Of a stretch of 51,766 nt of DNA, positions 28,723 to 41,259 are shown one piece after another. The notes below the pieces were generated by a model. It worked only from the letters and a program-made list of their open reading frames with translations. It was not told the origin of the DNA and did no database searches. Location: the NCBI GenBank assembly GCA_947373245.1, contig CANBWY010000006.1, positions 1 to 51,766 of the forward strand, given 5' to 3'. This stretch comes from Comamonadaceae bacterium (lineage in GTDB: Bacteria; Pseudomonadota; Gammaproteobacteria; Burkholderiales; Burkholderiaceae_C). The translations under genes were made by a program, and so were the position numbers. Positions within the stretch are counted from its first letter, which is position 1. Every line of letters begins with the position of its first letter.

Positions 28723-29757
28723 TTACTTGCCAGCGGAGTACTTGGCAATCAAGGCTTTGGCACCTTCGAGCATTTGCTTGCCGTTGTGACCCTTGGCGTT
28801 CATGTCAGCGACCCAACCGTCAAACAAAGGTTGCGCCACTTTCTTCCAGTTTTCCAATTCGGCTTTTGGAATCACGTTGACCGTGTTTTTGGTGGTGGTT
28901 TTTTTACCTTCGATGTCGGCTTGCAAGAAGGCCTTGCCCGCCATGCCCGACAAAGCTTGGCCGCTGTTGTTGTCAATCACCTTTTTCAAATCAGCAGGCA
29001 ATCCGTCGTACTTGGCTTGGTTCATCGCGAAGATGAAAGCTGTGGTGTAGAACGCGGGTTCAGCGGGGTCTGTCTCCGAGTGGAATTTGACCAACTCTTG
29101 AATCTTCACCGCCGGCACCACCTCGTAAGGCACCACCGCGCCGTCAATCACGCCTTTGGCCAAAGCGTCACCCACTTGGGGAACCGGCATGCTCACAGGG
29201 GTTGCGCCCAACAAAGCGATGAACTTGTTGGTCATGCGTGTCGGGGCGCGCAGCTTCAAGCCCTTCAAATCTGCGGCGGTGCGGATGGGCTTGTTGGTCA
29301 TGTGGAACACGCCATCGCCATGCACGTGAAAGGCCAAAGGCTTGACGTCTTTGAATTCGGCTTTGGCGTATTGGTCCACATAGTCCCACAGCGCTTTGCT
29401 GGTGGCCTCTGGGCTTTGCATCATGAAAGGCAGCTCAAACACTTCAATCGAAGGGAAGCGACCAGCTGTGTAACCCGGCACCGTCCAAACGATGTCAGCA
29501 ACGCCGTCTCGTGCTTGTTCAAACAACTGAGGGGGCGAACCACCCAATTGCATGGAGGGATAAATTTGGCACTTCATGCGGTTGTTCGACTCTTTGGCGA
29601 TGCGGTCGCACCAAGGCTGAATGAACAAGGTTTGCGCATACGACGAGGCAGGCAAGAAGTGGTGCACTTTGAGGGTCACCTCTTGTGCCATCACGGCTGG
29701 GCTGAGGGCCACAGCCGTCAGAGCCGCGGCGGCTACTTTGAGAAAGCGAGTTTTCAT
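28723..29757 (-). CDS. TRAP transporter substrate-binding protein (DctP type)
   Basis: MKTRFLKVAAAALTAVALSPAVMAQEVTLKVHHFLPASSYAQTLFIQPWCDRIAKESNNRMKCQIYPSMQLGGSPPQLFEQARDG. Confidence 0.93.
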   Translation of the reverse strand: MKTRFLKVAAAALTAVALSPAVMAQEVTLKVHHFLPASSYAQTLFIQPWCDRIAKESNNRMKCQIYPSMQLGGSPPQLFEQARDGVADIVWTVPGYTAGRFPSIEVFELPFMMQSPEATSKALWDYVDQYAKAEFKDVKPLAFHVHGDGVFHMTNKPIRTAADLKGLKLRAPTRMTNKFIALLGATPVSMPVPQVGDALAKGVIDGAVVPYEVVPAVKIQELVKFHSETDPAEPAFYTTAFIFAMNQAKYDGLPADLKKVIDNNSGQALSGMAGKAFLQADIEGKKTTTKNTVNVIPKAELENWKKVAQPLFDGWVADMNAKGHNGKQMLEGAKALIAKYSAGK

Positions 29758-29780
29758 GATTTGTCTCCAGTTGTAAAAAT

Positions 29781-31103
29781 TTAAGTCAGAAAATGCACCA
29801 GCCACAATGAAATGGCGGGGAACGCAATGAGCAACGACAAACGAATGCCATCGGTGATGAGGAACGGCACCACGCCTTTGTAGGTCTCCACCATGGGCAC
29901 ATCTTTGGCTAGGCCGTTCATGATGTACACGTTCAAGCCCACAGGCGGGAAGATCATGCCGATCTCACACACGGTGAGGATCAAAATACCAAACCACAGG
30001 GCTTTGTCCGAGGGGTTCAGGCCAAAGAAGTCCATGCCCAAAATGACAGGAAACAAGGTGGGCACGGTCAACAAGATCATGGACATTTCATCCATCACGC
30101 AGCCCAAGATGATGTAGAAAATCATGATCCCAGCCATCACCACCAGCGGTGAAATTTGCAAGTGGCCCACCATGTCGGCCAACTGTGCGGGCAATTGCGA
30201 CAGAGCCAACGAGGCGTTGATCATGTCTGCACCGATGAAGATCAAAAAGATCATGCCACTGGTTTGCGCCGTGGTGCGAATCGATGCCACCAGCTTGTCA
30301 AACGTCATTTCACGACGCAGCAAGGTGATGAGAAAGGTCAACACGTTACCAATGGCTGCACCTTCGGTGGCGGTGAATACGCCTCCGTAAATGCCGCCGA
30401 ACACCACCAAAAAGATGGCAGCAATCGGCCACACGTTCACAGCCGCGTTCATCAATTCGCTGGGGGTTGCAGCGGCGGCTTGTGGCGCTTGTTCTGGGTG
30501 AATGCGCACGATCACCGCAATCGCAAGCAGGTAGCCCACCGCTGCGAGCAACGCAGGAATGTAGGCGGCCAAAAACATCTTGGTAATGTTTTGCTCAGTC
30601 AAGATGGCGTACACCATCAACGTGACGGAAGGCGGCAACAACACGCCCATCGTGCCGCCGGTGGCGAGCACTGCGGTGGCGAGTCGGCCTGAGTAGTTGA
30701 TGCGACGCATCTCGGGGTAAGCCACTTGCGCAATCGTCGCCGTGGTCGCCACGGTGGAACCCGAGATGGAACCAAACGCAGCACAGGCCAACACCCCTGC
30801 CATGGCCATGCCGCCTTTGAAACGGCCAAGCAAAGCATTGGCAAAGTCAAACAAGGCTTTGGACAATCCGCCGTGCACGGCAAACGCGCCCATCAGCATG
30901 AACAAAGGAATGACAGACAAGTCGTAAATCGACACACGGCTGTACACCGCGCCTTTGAGGTGTGACAGCAAAGGCAACCAACCGGCCAAGGCCATGTAGC
31001 CCACGGCACCTGGCACAAACATCGAAATTGCAATCGGCACACGAACGGCCATCAAGACCAACATAGCGCCAAACATGGCTAAGCCAATACCCATCGTGCT
31101 CAT
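29781..31103 (-). CDS. TRAP transporter large permease (DctM type)
   Basis: MSTMGIGLAMFGAMLVLMAVRVPIAISMFVPGAVGYMAL...; the annotated 31205 start is too long. Confidence 0.93.
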   Translation of the reverse strand: MSTMGIGLAMFGAMLVLMAVRVPIAISMFVPGAVGYMALAGWLPLLSHLKGAVYSRVSIYDLSVIPLFMLMGAFAVHGGLSKALFDFANALLGRFKGGMAMAGVLACAAFGSISGSTVATTATIAQVAYPEMRRINYSGRLATAVLATGGTMGVLLPPSVTLMVYAILTEQNITKMFLAAYIPALLAAVGYLLAIAVIVRIHPEQAPQAAAATPSELMNAAVNVWPIAAIFLVVFGGIYGGVFTATEGAAIGNVLTFLITLLRREMTFDKLVASIRTTAQTSGMIFLIFIGADMINASLALSQLPAQLADMVGHLQISPLVVMAGIMIFYIILGCVMDEMSMILLTVPTLFPVILGMDFFGLNPSDKALWFGILILTVCEIGMIFPPVGLNVYIMNGLAKDVPMVETYKGVVPFLITDGIRLSLLIAFPAISLWLVHFLT

Positions 31104-31615
31104 ACTTCTTCCTTCGCGATCAGACCCAGGTGTTGCAGGGTTTGAACCCCGCCAATCACCGCGCACAGCACCAAGCCTGGCACCATCAACATGTAGGGAA
31201 TCCACAAGGGCAAAGCCATCAACATGGAGGTTTCTTGTGAGTCATGAATATCAATGCCGCCCACCGCAACCCGCCAAGCAATCAAGGCCATCACGAGTGT
31301 GTAGAGCAAAGTGCCAAACGCGTCGAGCTGGCTTTGACGCTTGCTAGACATGTTTGTGGTGAAGAAATCCACAATGATGTTGGCATGGCGAAACTGGGTG
31401 TAGGGCAAAAACGACGCCACCACCACCGCACAACCTAACTGCACCAACTCAACATCGCCCAAGATGGGGTGCGAGAAAAAGGCGCGACCAATCACGCTGA
31501 CCACCGTCACGGACGCGATGGCAACCAACACCACACCACCGATGGTGGCGCTCGCATCGCACAAGCGCTGCAGCATACGATCGACGCCAAGGCTTGGCGT
31601 CAAGTTTTGACTCAT
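31100..31615 (-). CDS. TRAP transporter small permease (DctQ type)
   Basis: 'VVSVIGRAFFSHPILGDVELVQLGCAVVVASFLPYTQFRHANIIVDFF'; overlaps the large permease start. Confidence 0.9.
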   Translation of the reverse strand: MSQNLTPSLGVDRMLQRLCDASATIGGVVLVAIASVTVVSVIGRAFFSHPILGDVELVQLGCAVVVASFLPYTQFRHANIIVDFFTTNMSSKRQSQLDAFGTLLYTLVMALIAWRVAVGGIDIHDSQETSMLMALPLWIPYMLMVPGLVLCAVIGGVQTLQHLGLIAKEEV

Positions 31616-31638
31616 GGGAACTCCTCTTTATTTTTAAC

Positions 31639-31672
31639 GCGTAAGCATAAGTTGATTTATGTGCTCACACGC
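31639..31672. promoter_or_regulatory. Imperfect inverted repeat in the TRAP operon promoter region
   Basis: GCGTaaGCATAAgttgatTTATGtGCtcacACGC between the dctQ-type start and the pobA stop. Confidence 0.35.
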
Positions 31673-31696
31673 TAAGTAGATGCCATAACCAAAGGC

Positions 31697-33799
<2,103 letters not shown>

Positions 33800-33817
33800 G
33801 ACCCGCGCCAAACGAGA

Positions 33818-33935
33818 TCAGCGTTTGTTCACTTTAACCAGCTTTTCCGGCCCACCTGTGTTGTCGTCCATTTGCTTTGTTGAATAGCCTTGAAGAATCA
33901 AAACAGCACTAGGCGTGAGCGCTAAGTTTCATCAT
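33818..33935 (-). pseudogene. Decayed small lipoprotein (frameshift; lipobox Cys apparently changed to Tyr)
   Basis: Minus strand reads ATGATGAAACTTAGCGC then, after a frameshift, LTPSAVLILQGYSTKQMDDNTGGPEKLVKVNKR-stop; resembles a MKKLSAL..AVLxLxGCST-type lipoprotein. Not in the ORF track. Confidence 0.4.
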
Positions 33936-34029
33936 TCAAGCTAGACTATCTGACACCTCAAGAGCTAAAAAGTATCTAGCTGACTTTCGCTCACTAAGAT
34001 TTGATCTATATGTCATACGGAGTTCTTTC

Positions 34030-36492
34030 TTGAAGTTATTCCACAAGTTTCTTGCCGTGATGTGGCTTCTCGCATCAACAGCGGCGTGGACACAAGACGT
34101 CATCCATCACGGTCCGGTATTAGACATACAGGTCAAGCGAGGAGATTCTCGACTTCCTTTGGCATTGGTTGATAAATTGCGCAAAGGCGATCGACTGTTG
34201 GTACGTCCAGATGCTGAAACTCTTGCAAAAGGCGACTGGGTTTTACTCTTGGCACGCGTTTCCCCCACAGGCAACCAAGTTGTATCGCAACATTTCGAAG
34301 TTGCAGATCTTAAAAGTCCAGCTGAGTTAGAAATCACAGCGGACAACCAAGCACCAGTGATCATGTTGGCTCCACAGTTGCGCAACTTATTTGGTCTTTA
34401 TACAAGTCTTCATGAATCTGCCAGCTTACTTAACGAAGTGCTACGTGCTGACCCCCAGCGATTTTTTGACCTTCAAAAGGTTGACCAAATCAACCAAGCA
34501 ATTCTCGCAATCAGTCAGGGCCTATCTAAGCGCGTCTCCGGTCGCAAACCAGAAGAGGCCATTCAAGCAACGCGAGAACTTGCAGCTAAATTTGGCGTGT
34601 CAAATCTTGAACCTGAATGCATTAAAAATGATGCAGTCAACACTGAATGTGTTGCGACACAAATTGTTTTCGCGAAGGATTTTGTACTTCCTTCGAACGG
34701 TGATTTAAGCGCAATGGTGGGAAACAAAAAAGCGGTTGACCTAAATAGCTTCTTGCTTTCTAACCTGCGTATGTTTTCTGAAGCCAGTGATTTTCTGAGC
34801 AATAAATACAGAGATAGCTATGACTTTGCTCCAACATTTGGTCGTCGTCAATCATCCTCTGCACGCATTGAGTTGTTCTCAGTTGCACGCTTTCGTTCAG
34901 GAAACATAAAGACTGCGTACATTTACGTTCCCTCATGGTTCAGTGCCAGCGCACCTGCCTTGTCCAACAATGAGCGCGCGCCACAATGCTTCACAAGCGG
35001 CACATTGCCATTACAAGTGCGCGGAAAACTACCGTTGGTCAACTATTGGCATGACTGGCATATGGAGGTCATCGACCTACAAAAAGACGTATTGATTGGT
35101 GAGACACGCAATGTTTCATTCGACCAAGAATCTGGCATCTTGAGTTTTGAACCTCTTGCATTTGATTCGCAAAATCGTCCGCCTTCAAATGAGGTCGGGG
35201 TCAAATTAGCAACGCAGTTTGGATTCTCAAAAGTAACGCTCTCAACTATTAGGATGAGGCTTCCACTTCTGGAACAAAGTGAAATTTCTAAAGCCCTAGA
35301 AGACAAATCAACATTAATCTCTGGTGAAAAGGCACGATTGAAAATTCGTGACGCAGTTAGCGCGTCATGCGTTCGATCCATGGAGGTTCAATTACCCGAT
35401 GGATCCGAGGTTCATAACGACAGCAATGAACCAACTCGCATTGACTTAGATTTGAGTAAGACAGCGCCTACTCAGCTGACTATGAGTATTCAGCAATCAG
35501 GAACTGATCCTATTGCCGTCAGCTTAAGAGTACTAAAACCAAGAGCCCGTATCACCCGAGTTGAACACGCGCAATGGGAGAACTATGTAACGGTCATCGG
35601 TACGCAACTTGAACGCATTGCCCGCATCGAGATCGGAGCCTCTATTTGCACCCTTGATATTGGTACTCTGCCAACCTTTATCGCCAATGAACAAGCATTC
35701 ATGTGTGAAGCAGACATTAGTGATAACGCACATCTTCCCGAACAAGTGTTGGTAGTTCACCATGATGACGAACCCTCTGCTCAGCATGTACTGCTCAATA
35801 AGCAACCAGCTAAGCCACGATTTGGCATTTCTAGCAGCGTCAACAATTCTCTAGTCATTAGTCCATCAGCAAAAGCTCTGCAATGGCACCTCTCACCTAC
35901 GGATCGTTATTTGAGCGAAGACTCAGGACTTAACGTTTTGTTTCAAGCGAAAGCACCTTATACACTTCAGCGTGGCTCTTACATGCTTCAAATTCGTTTC
36001 AAAGACGATCCCCAATCTGATCGCCAGCCAATCAATACACCTTTGATTGCAGATTTTTCACACAATGAGTTACGCACAAAAAGTCCAATTAGCTTTTCTC
36101 AGTCTGATTTACCAAGCGTCATCAACTCTTTAGAGTACCGAATCCAACACAACACGTCGGGACAAGCCAGTGAATGGGTCAACTTACCCAGATCAGTCAT
36201 AGTGCTCCCCGATTTGCAAAATGCGACCTGTTCTGCAACAAGCGATTCATGGCTAGTTGGCGGCAAAAACTTAAACTTGATCGAATCAATTCGAGTTGAA
36301 GACACAGGTAAAAATGAGGATTTTCAATCCGCTCAATTAGTATCTTGTCTTCAAGGACTTTGCCTAAAAGTCCCCGCTCCTTTAACAAGAGATTCGATCG
36401 ATATTCGCATGCGATGGGTTGATGACCGCGAGTTCAATGCCGTAATTCCTGGCGCTACAAAAGAATGCGGTAGCAAATCTAGCGTTAATTAG
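34030..36492 (+). CDS. Hypothetical secreted protein, 820 aa, unknown function
   Basis: Single long ORF with Sec signal peptide (MKLFHKFLAVMWLLASTAAWTQD, TTG start); lower GC than neighbours; one IPT/TIG-like segment 'ARITRVEHAQWENYVTVIGTQLERIARIEIGASICTL'. Confidence 0.8.
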   Translation: MKLFHKFLAVMWLLASTAAWTQDVIHHGPVLDIQVKRGDSRLPLALVDKLRKGDRLLVRPDAETLAKGDWVLLLARVSPTGNQVVSQHFEVADLKSPAELEITADNQAPVIMLAPQLRNLFGLYTSLHESASLLNEVLRADPQRFFDLQKVDQINQAILAISQGLSKRVSGRKPEEAIQATRELAAKFGVSNLEPECIKNDAVNTECVATQIVFAKDFVLPSNGDLSAMVGNKKAVDLNSFLLSNLRMFSEASDFLSNKYRDSYDFAPTFGRRQSSSARIELFSVARFRSGNIKTAYIYVPSWFSASAPALSNNERAPQCFTSGTLPLQVRGKLPLVNYWHDWHMEVIDLQKDVLIGETRNVSFDQESGILSFEPLAFDSQNRPPSNEVGVKLATQFGFSKVTLSTIRMRLPLLEQSEISKALEDKSTLISGEKARLKIRDAVSASCVRSMEVQLPDGSEVHNDSNEPTRIDLDLSKTAPTQLTMSIQQSGTDPIAVSLRVLKPRARITRVEHAQWENYVTVIGTQLERIARIEIGASICTLDIGTLPTFIANEQAFMCEADISDNAHLPEQVLVVHHDDEPSAQHVLLNKQPAKPRFGISSSVNNSLVISPSAKALQWHLSPTDRYLSEDSGLNVLFQAKAPYTLQRGSYMLQIRFKDDPQSDRQPINTPLIADFSHNELRTKSPISFSQSDLPSVINSLEYRIQHNTSGQASEWVNLPRSVIVLPDLQNATCSATSDSWLVGGKNLNLIESIRVEDTGKNEDFQSAQLVSCLQGLCLKVPAPLTRDSIDIRMRWVDDREFNAVIPGATKECGSKSSVN

Positions 36493-36592
36493 AGGTGAAT
36501 AAGTTCACCGCCCTATTGAACCCGTTCAACATTGAGCGTTGCTGAAGACATGTTGCATGAAGGCTTTGATTAAAAAAACGATAATCCCAAGT

Positions 36593-37309
36593 ATGACTGT
36601 TGCCACCGAATTCGCCCCCGGCCTTGCCATCCAAGGCTTCACCGCCCCACTTCAACTGCAAGACTTCAAACTCATCGCGTTTGACATGGACTCGACGCTC
36701 ATCAACATCGAGTGCATCGACGAAATTGCCGATGCCACAGGTCGCAAGGCCGAGGTGGCGGCCATCACCGAAGCCGCGATGCGCGGTGAGATCACCGACT
36801 TCAAAGACAGTTTGCGCCGCCGCTTGGCGTTGCTCAAAGGTGCGCCCGAGTCGGCGTTGCAAGAGGTGTTCGACCATCGTTTGCGCTTGAACCCGGGTGC
36901 CAAGACCTTGGTGGATACCTGCAAAGCGCAGGGCATGAAAGTGTTGTTGGTCAGCGGAGGCTTCACCTTCTTTGCCGACCGCGTGCAACAGATGCTGAAC
37001 ATCGACTACACCCGCAGCAACGTGCTCGACATTGCCAATGGCCACCTGACCGGCCAAGTGGTGATGCAAGACTGGGGCGATATTTGTGACGGCGCAGAAA
37101 AGCGCAAGATGCTGCTGCACATCTGCGCGCAAATGGGCATCAGCCCAAATCAGGCCATTGCCATGGGCGACGGCGCCAATGACTTGCCCATGATGGGCGA
37201 AGCGGGCCTGTCGGTGGCTTACCACGCCAAGCCCAAGGTGCGCGAACAAGCCATGGTGGCCATCAACGAAGGTGGCTTGGACCGATTGTTAGAAGTGGTG
37301 AAGCCATAA
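36593..37309 (+). CDS. serB: phosphoserine phosphatase
   Basis: 'LIAFDMDSTLINIECIDEIADATGRKAEVAAITEAAMRGEI...LLVSGGFTFFADRV...AMGDGANDLPMM'. Confidence 0.95.
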   Translation: MTVATEFAPGLAIQGFTAPLQLQDFKLIAFDMDSTLINIECIDEIADATGRKAEVAAITEAAMRGEITDFKDSLRRRLALLKGAPESALQEVFDHRLRLNPGAKTLVDTCKAQGMKVLLVSGGFTFFADRVQQMLNIDYTRSNVLDIANGHLTGQVVMQDWGDICDGAEKRKMLLHICAQMGISPNQAIAMGDGANDLPMMGEAGLSVAYHAKPKVREQAMVAINEGGLDRLLEVVKP

Positions 37310-37362
37310 GCCGCAAGCCCGTGTCTGCGCGGCACGCGCATAAACAGCTCGCCTATTCACGC

Positions 37363-39381
37363 TTAGCGCAGCGCGTTGTAAATCGTCTGCGCCAACTCTT
37401 GCGAAATACCTTCCACGGTGCACAGGTCTTGCACACTGGCATCGCCCACACCGCGAGCACCGCCAAAGCGCTGCAGCAACTTGGCGCGCTTCTTAGGCCC
37501 TACCCCCGCAATCTCTTCTAGCTTGCTGCCACCCACGCGTACTTTGGCGCGTGCGGCACGCATGCCGGTGATGGCAAAGCGGTGCGCCTCATCGCGTATT
37601 TGCGCCACCAGCATCAAGGCGGCTGAGTCGCGGCCTAGGTACACCTTCTCGCGGCCATCGGCAAACACCAGCTCTTCTAGACCCACTTTGCGGCCCTCGC
37701 CTTTTTCCACGCCCACGATGCGCGACAGGTCTAGCCCGAGCGACTCAAACACCTCACGCGCCATCGACACTTGGCCTTTGCCGCCGTCAATCAGCACGAG
37801 GTCGGGCAGCTTGCCCTCGCCCGCACGCACGGCCTCGGCCAGCTTGCTGTAGCGGCGCACCAGCACTTGGCGCATGGCGGCGTAGTCGTCGCCGCCAGTG
37901 ATGCCTTCAATGTTGTAGCGACGGTATTCCGCGCTTTGCATTTTGTGGTGATGAAACACCACGCACGACGCCTGCGTGGACTCGCCCGAGGTGTGGGAAA
38001 TATCAAAGCACTCCACACGGAACTGCTCTAAATCTTCAGGCGCTAAATCAAGGGCATCCACCAGCGCACGGGTACGTGCTTGTTGCGAGCCTTCTTCGGC
38101 CAACAAACGGGCCAGTTGAATATCGGCGTTTTGTTGCGCCATTTCTAGCCACACGCGGCGTTGCTCGCGCGGGTTGTGCACGGCGGTGATCTTGACGCCG
38201 GTTTGATCGGTCAGCGCTTGCAGCAGCTCTTTGTCTACCGCGTGGCTGGTGATGAGCGCAGGCGGCACCGGCACATCCAAATAGTGCTGGCTCAAAAACG
38301 CTTCCAGCACTTCGGTGGGTTCGGCATCGTCCACATGCACAGGGAAATAAGGCCTGTCGCCAAGATGGCGGCCGCCGCGCACCATGGCCAAATTGACGCA
38401 GGCTTTGCCGCCCTGCACTTTGACGGCGAGGATGTCCACGTCTTGGTCGCCCACGGTGTCCATCGCTTGGCTGTGCAGCACTTTGGACAGCGCGCTCATT
38501 TGGTTGCGCAGCTCAGCGGCTTGCTCAAACTCAAGCCTGTCGGCGTGCGCCATCATGCGCGCTTCGATGCTGGCCATCACCTCTTGTGTTTCGCCGCGCA
38601 GCAAGCGCATGGCGCTGTCCACATCGCGTTGGTAGTCGGGCACCGAGATGAGCCCCACACATGGCCCCGAGCAACGCTTGATTTGATACAGCAAACAGGG
38701 GCGCGTGCGGTTGTTGAACACCGTGTCTTCACAGGTGCGCAAGCGAAACACTTTTTGCAACAGCTGAATGGCCTCGCGCACCGCCCAGACGCTGGGATAA
38801 GGGCCAAAGTAGTCGTGGCGTTTGTCCACCGCGCCTCGGTAATAGACCACACGAGGAACTTGCTGGGGGCTGGGGCTCAGGTTGTTGCTGTTGCTGACAA
38901 GGCCGCCTTGCGATGCAGGCTGTTGAGCAGCCTTATCGGCCTCCTCAGCCTTTAACGCCACGCCACGCGTCATCTTCAAATACGGGTAGCTCTTGTCGTC
39001 GCGAAACAAGATGTTGTACTTGGGTTTGAGCGACTTGATGAGGTTGTTTTCCAGCAGCAGCGCCTCAGCCTCAGAGCGCACCACCGTGGTTTCCATGCGC
39101 ACAATTTTGCTGACCATGTGGCCAATGCGTGTGCCGCCGTGGTCTTTTTGGAAATAGCTAGACACCCGCTTCTTCAGGCTGTTCGCCTTGCCCACATACA
39201 GCACTTGGTCTTGCGCATCAAAGTAGCGGTACACGCCGGGCAGCGCGGGCAAGCTGGCGACCAGCTCTAACAACTCGGGCGGATGGCGCGGCGCAGCTTT
39301 GTGTGGTGCAGCAACGGGCGCTGACGGCTGTACCTTGGAGGGCTCTTTTTCTGGCTTGGCGCCTGACGGGGTTTGAGACAT
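37363..39381 (-). CDS. uvrC: excinuclease ABC subunit C
   Basis: '[36 protein letters not shown]...[15 protein letters not shown]...[20 protein letters not shown]...[16 protein letters not shown]'. Confidence 0.96.
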   Translation of the reverse strand: MSQTPSGAKPEKEPSKVQPSAPVAAPHKAAPRHPPELLELVASLPALPGVYRYFDAQDQVLYVGKANSLKKRVSSYFQKDHGGTRIGHMVSKIVRMETTVVRSEAEALLLENNLIKSLKPKYNILFRDDKSYPYLKMTRGVALKAEEADKAAQQPASQGGLVSNSNNLSPSPQQVPRVVYYRGAVDKRHDYFGPYPSVWAVREAIQLLQKVFRLRTCEDTVFNNRTRPCLLYQIKRCSGPCVGLISVPDYQRDVDSAMRLLRGETQEVMASIEARMMAHADRLEFEQAAELRNQMSALSKVLHSQAMDTVGDQDVDILAVKVQGGKACVNLAMVRGGRHLGDRPYFPVHVDDAEPTEVLEAFLSQHYLDVPVPPALITSHAVDKELLQALTDQTGVKITAVHNPREQRRVWLEMAQQNADIQLARLLAEEGSQQARTRALVDALDLAPEDLEQFRVECFDISHTSGESTQASCVVFHHHKMQSAEYRRYNIEGITGGDDYAAMRQVLVRRYSKLAEAVRAGEGKLPDLVLIDGGKGQVSMAREVFESLGLDLSRIVGVEKGEGRKVGLEELVFADGREKVYLGRDSAALMLVAQIRDEAHRFAITGMRAARAKVRVGGSKLEEIAGVGPKKRAKLLQRFGGARGVGDASVQDLCTVEGISQELAQTIYNALR

Positions 39382-39448
39382 ATCCGTATTGTGGACAATC
39401 TGTGGCGTGAAGCTCAGCCCATCTGCATTAACCCCTGTGACGCCCACC

Positions 39449-40543
39449 TTGAATTGGGATATTTTTTGCCGCGTCATCGACAACCACGGCGACCTCGGTG
39501 TGTGCTGGCGACTCTGCGCTGATTTGGCGCAACGTGGCCATCACGTGCGACTGTGGGTGGACGACGCATCGGCCTTGGCGTGGATGGCCCCGCAAGGCTG
39601 CGCACGTGTGGCGGTGCATGCTTGGCCCGACGCGGCGGCCTTGCACGCCTTGGCCCAAGATGCGGCATTCCAAGTGGCGGATGTGGTGGTCGAAGCCTTT
39701 GGCTGCGAGCTGCCAGAGGCATTTCAAGCCTTGATGGTGCAAGGCACGCCCCCCATTTGGGTCAACCTCGAATACCTCAGCGCCGAAGACTTTGTGGCCC
39801 GCTCCCACGGCTTGGCCTCGCCCGTGATGCATGGCCCAGCGCGCGGCACGACCAAATGGTTTTTCTTTCCAGGCTTCACGCCTGACACGGGTGGCTTGCT
39901 GCGCGAGCCAAACTTGCCCGCACGCCAAGCCGCATTCGACCGCCGCGCGTGGCTGAGCGCCCTGCCACTGGACAAGCCGATTGGACAGAACGAACGCCTC
40001 ATCAGCCTGTTTTGCTACGAGCCGCCAACCTTGCCTGATCTGCTCACACAACTGCGCCAAGGCGACGCCCCCACGCGCTTGCTGGTGGCGGCAGGCCGAC
40101 CCAGCGCAGCAGTGGCAGCAGCCACACAAGCCCTGAACATGCCCAGCCAGGGCTCAGGCCAGCTCCACATCAGCCAGCTGCCCTATTTCAGCCAAACCGA
40201 CTTTGACCACCTGTTGTGGGCCTGCGACCTCAACCTGGTGCGCGGTGAAGACTCCTTGGTGCGCGCCTTGTGGGCAGGCCAGCCCTTCGTCTGGCACATC
40301 TACCCGCAAGACGACTTGGCGCACCACGACAAGTTGCACGCATTTGAAAAAGCCTTAGACATGCCGATGGCATTAAGAACATTTCATGCCATTTGGAACG
40401 ACTTGGAAGCAGGCCCGTTGCCCGCGCTATCCCGCACCACGCTTGGAGCTTGGCGCGATTGGAGTCGCCAAGTACAGCGCCGTTTGCAAAGCCACACCGA
40501 CCTCACCAGCCAGCTCTTGAGTTTCGTGGCCCAAAAACGCTAA
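39449..40543 (+). CDS. earP: EF-P arginine rhamnosyltransferase EarP
   Basis: '[38 protein letters not shown]...[16 protein letters not shown]...[27 protein letters not shown]'. ORF track starts at 39389; exact start uncertain (TTG at 39449 matches the conserved N-terminus). Confidence 0.92.
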   Translation: MNWDIFCRVIDNHGDLGVCWRLCADLAQRGHHVRLWVDDASALAWMAPQGCARVAVHAWPDAAALHALAQDAAFQVADVVVEAFGCELPEAFQALMVQGTPPIWVNLEYLSAEDFVARSHGLASPVMHGPARGTTKWFFFPGFTPDTGGLLREPNLPARQAAFDRRAWLSALPLDKPIGQNERLISLFCYEPPTLPDLLTQLRQGDAPTRLLVAAGRPSAAVAAATQALNMPSQGSGQLHISQLPYFSQTDFDHLLWACDLNLVRGEDSLVRALWAGQPFVWHIYPQDDLAHHDKLHAFEKALDMPMALRTFHAIWNDLEAGPLPALSRTTLGAWRDWSRQVQRRLQSHTDLTSQLLSFVAQKR

Positions 40544-40615
40544 AATAAGCGATTTCGCGAACCCCAACGCAGCTTGAGCTGCATGGGCCACATCCCTCTC
40601 AGAAAACCTCACACT

Positions 40616-41170
40616 ATGAAAACCGCTCAAGAAATCCGCGTTGGCAACGTCATCATGCACGGCAAGGACCCTATGGTTGTCCTGCGCACCGAATATCAAC
40701 GTGGCGGCCGTGGCTCGTCCACCGTTCGCATGAAACTCAAAAGCTTGATCGCCAACTTCGGTACCGAAGTGGTGTTCAAGGCCGACGACAAGATGGACCA
40801 AGTCATCTTGGACAAAAAAGATTGCACCTACTCTTACTTCGCTGACCCAATGTATGTTTGCATGGACACCGATTTCAACCAATACGAAGTCGAAGCCAGC
40901 AACATGGGCGACGCCCTGAACTACCTCGAAGACGGCATGGAACTCGAAGTGGTGTTCTACGACGAGAAAGCCATCTCTGTGGAATTGCCCACCAACGTCG
41001 TGCGCGAAATCACTTGGACTGAGCCAGCGGTCAAAGGCGACACCTCAGGCAAAGTGTTGAAGCCCGCCAAAATTTCTACTGGTTTTGAAGTGGCTGTGCC
41101 TTTGTTCGTGGCGCAAGGCGACAAAGTCGAAGTCGACACACGCACCGGCGAATACCGCAAGCGCGTCTAA
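40616..41170 (+). CDS. efp: elongation factor P, Arg32 type
   Basis: [44 protein letters not shown]; residue 32 is Arg by direct count. Confidence 0.96.
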   Translation: MKTAQEIRVGNVIMHGKDPMVVLRTEYQRGGRGSSTVRMKLKSLIANFGTEVVFKADDKMDQVILDKKDCTYSYFADPMYVCMDTDFNQYEVEASNMGDALNYLEDGMELEVVFYDEKAISVELPTNVVREITWTEPAVKGDTSGKVLKPAKISTGFEVAVPLFVAQGDKVEVDTRTGEYRKRV

Positions 41171-41192
41171 ACCTCACACAGTTGACCCAATC

Positions 41193-41218
41193 AAGGCTCC
41201 TTTTCAGGGGCCTTTTTT
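41193..41218 (+). terminator. Rho-independent terminator downstream of efp
   Basis: AAGGCTCC-ttttca-GGGGCCTT followed by T-rich run. Confidence 0.75.
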
Positions 41219-41259
41219 CATGGCACGGGTACTTGAAGAGCTGCCATTAACATGGACCC

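Noticed and set aside
28774-29784. 336-aa plus-strand ORF
   Set aside because: Antisense to a clear DctP-type gene; low-complexity composition with many His/Arg.
36485-37249. 254-aa minus-strand ORF
   Set aside because: Antisense to serB, which has unmistakable HAD motifs.
38161-38955. 264-aa plus-strand ORF
   Set aside because: Antisense to uvrC; His-rich shadow translation.
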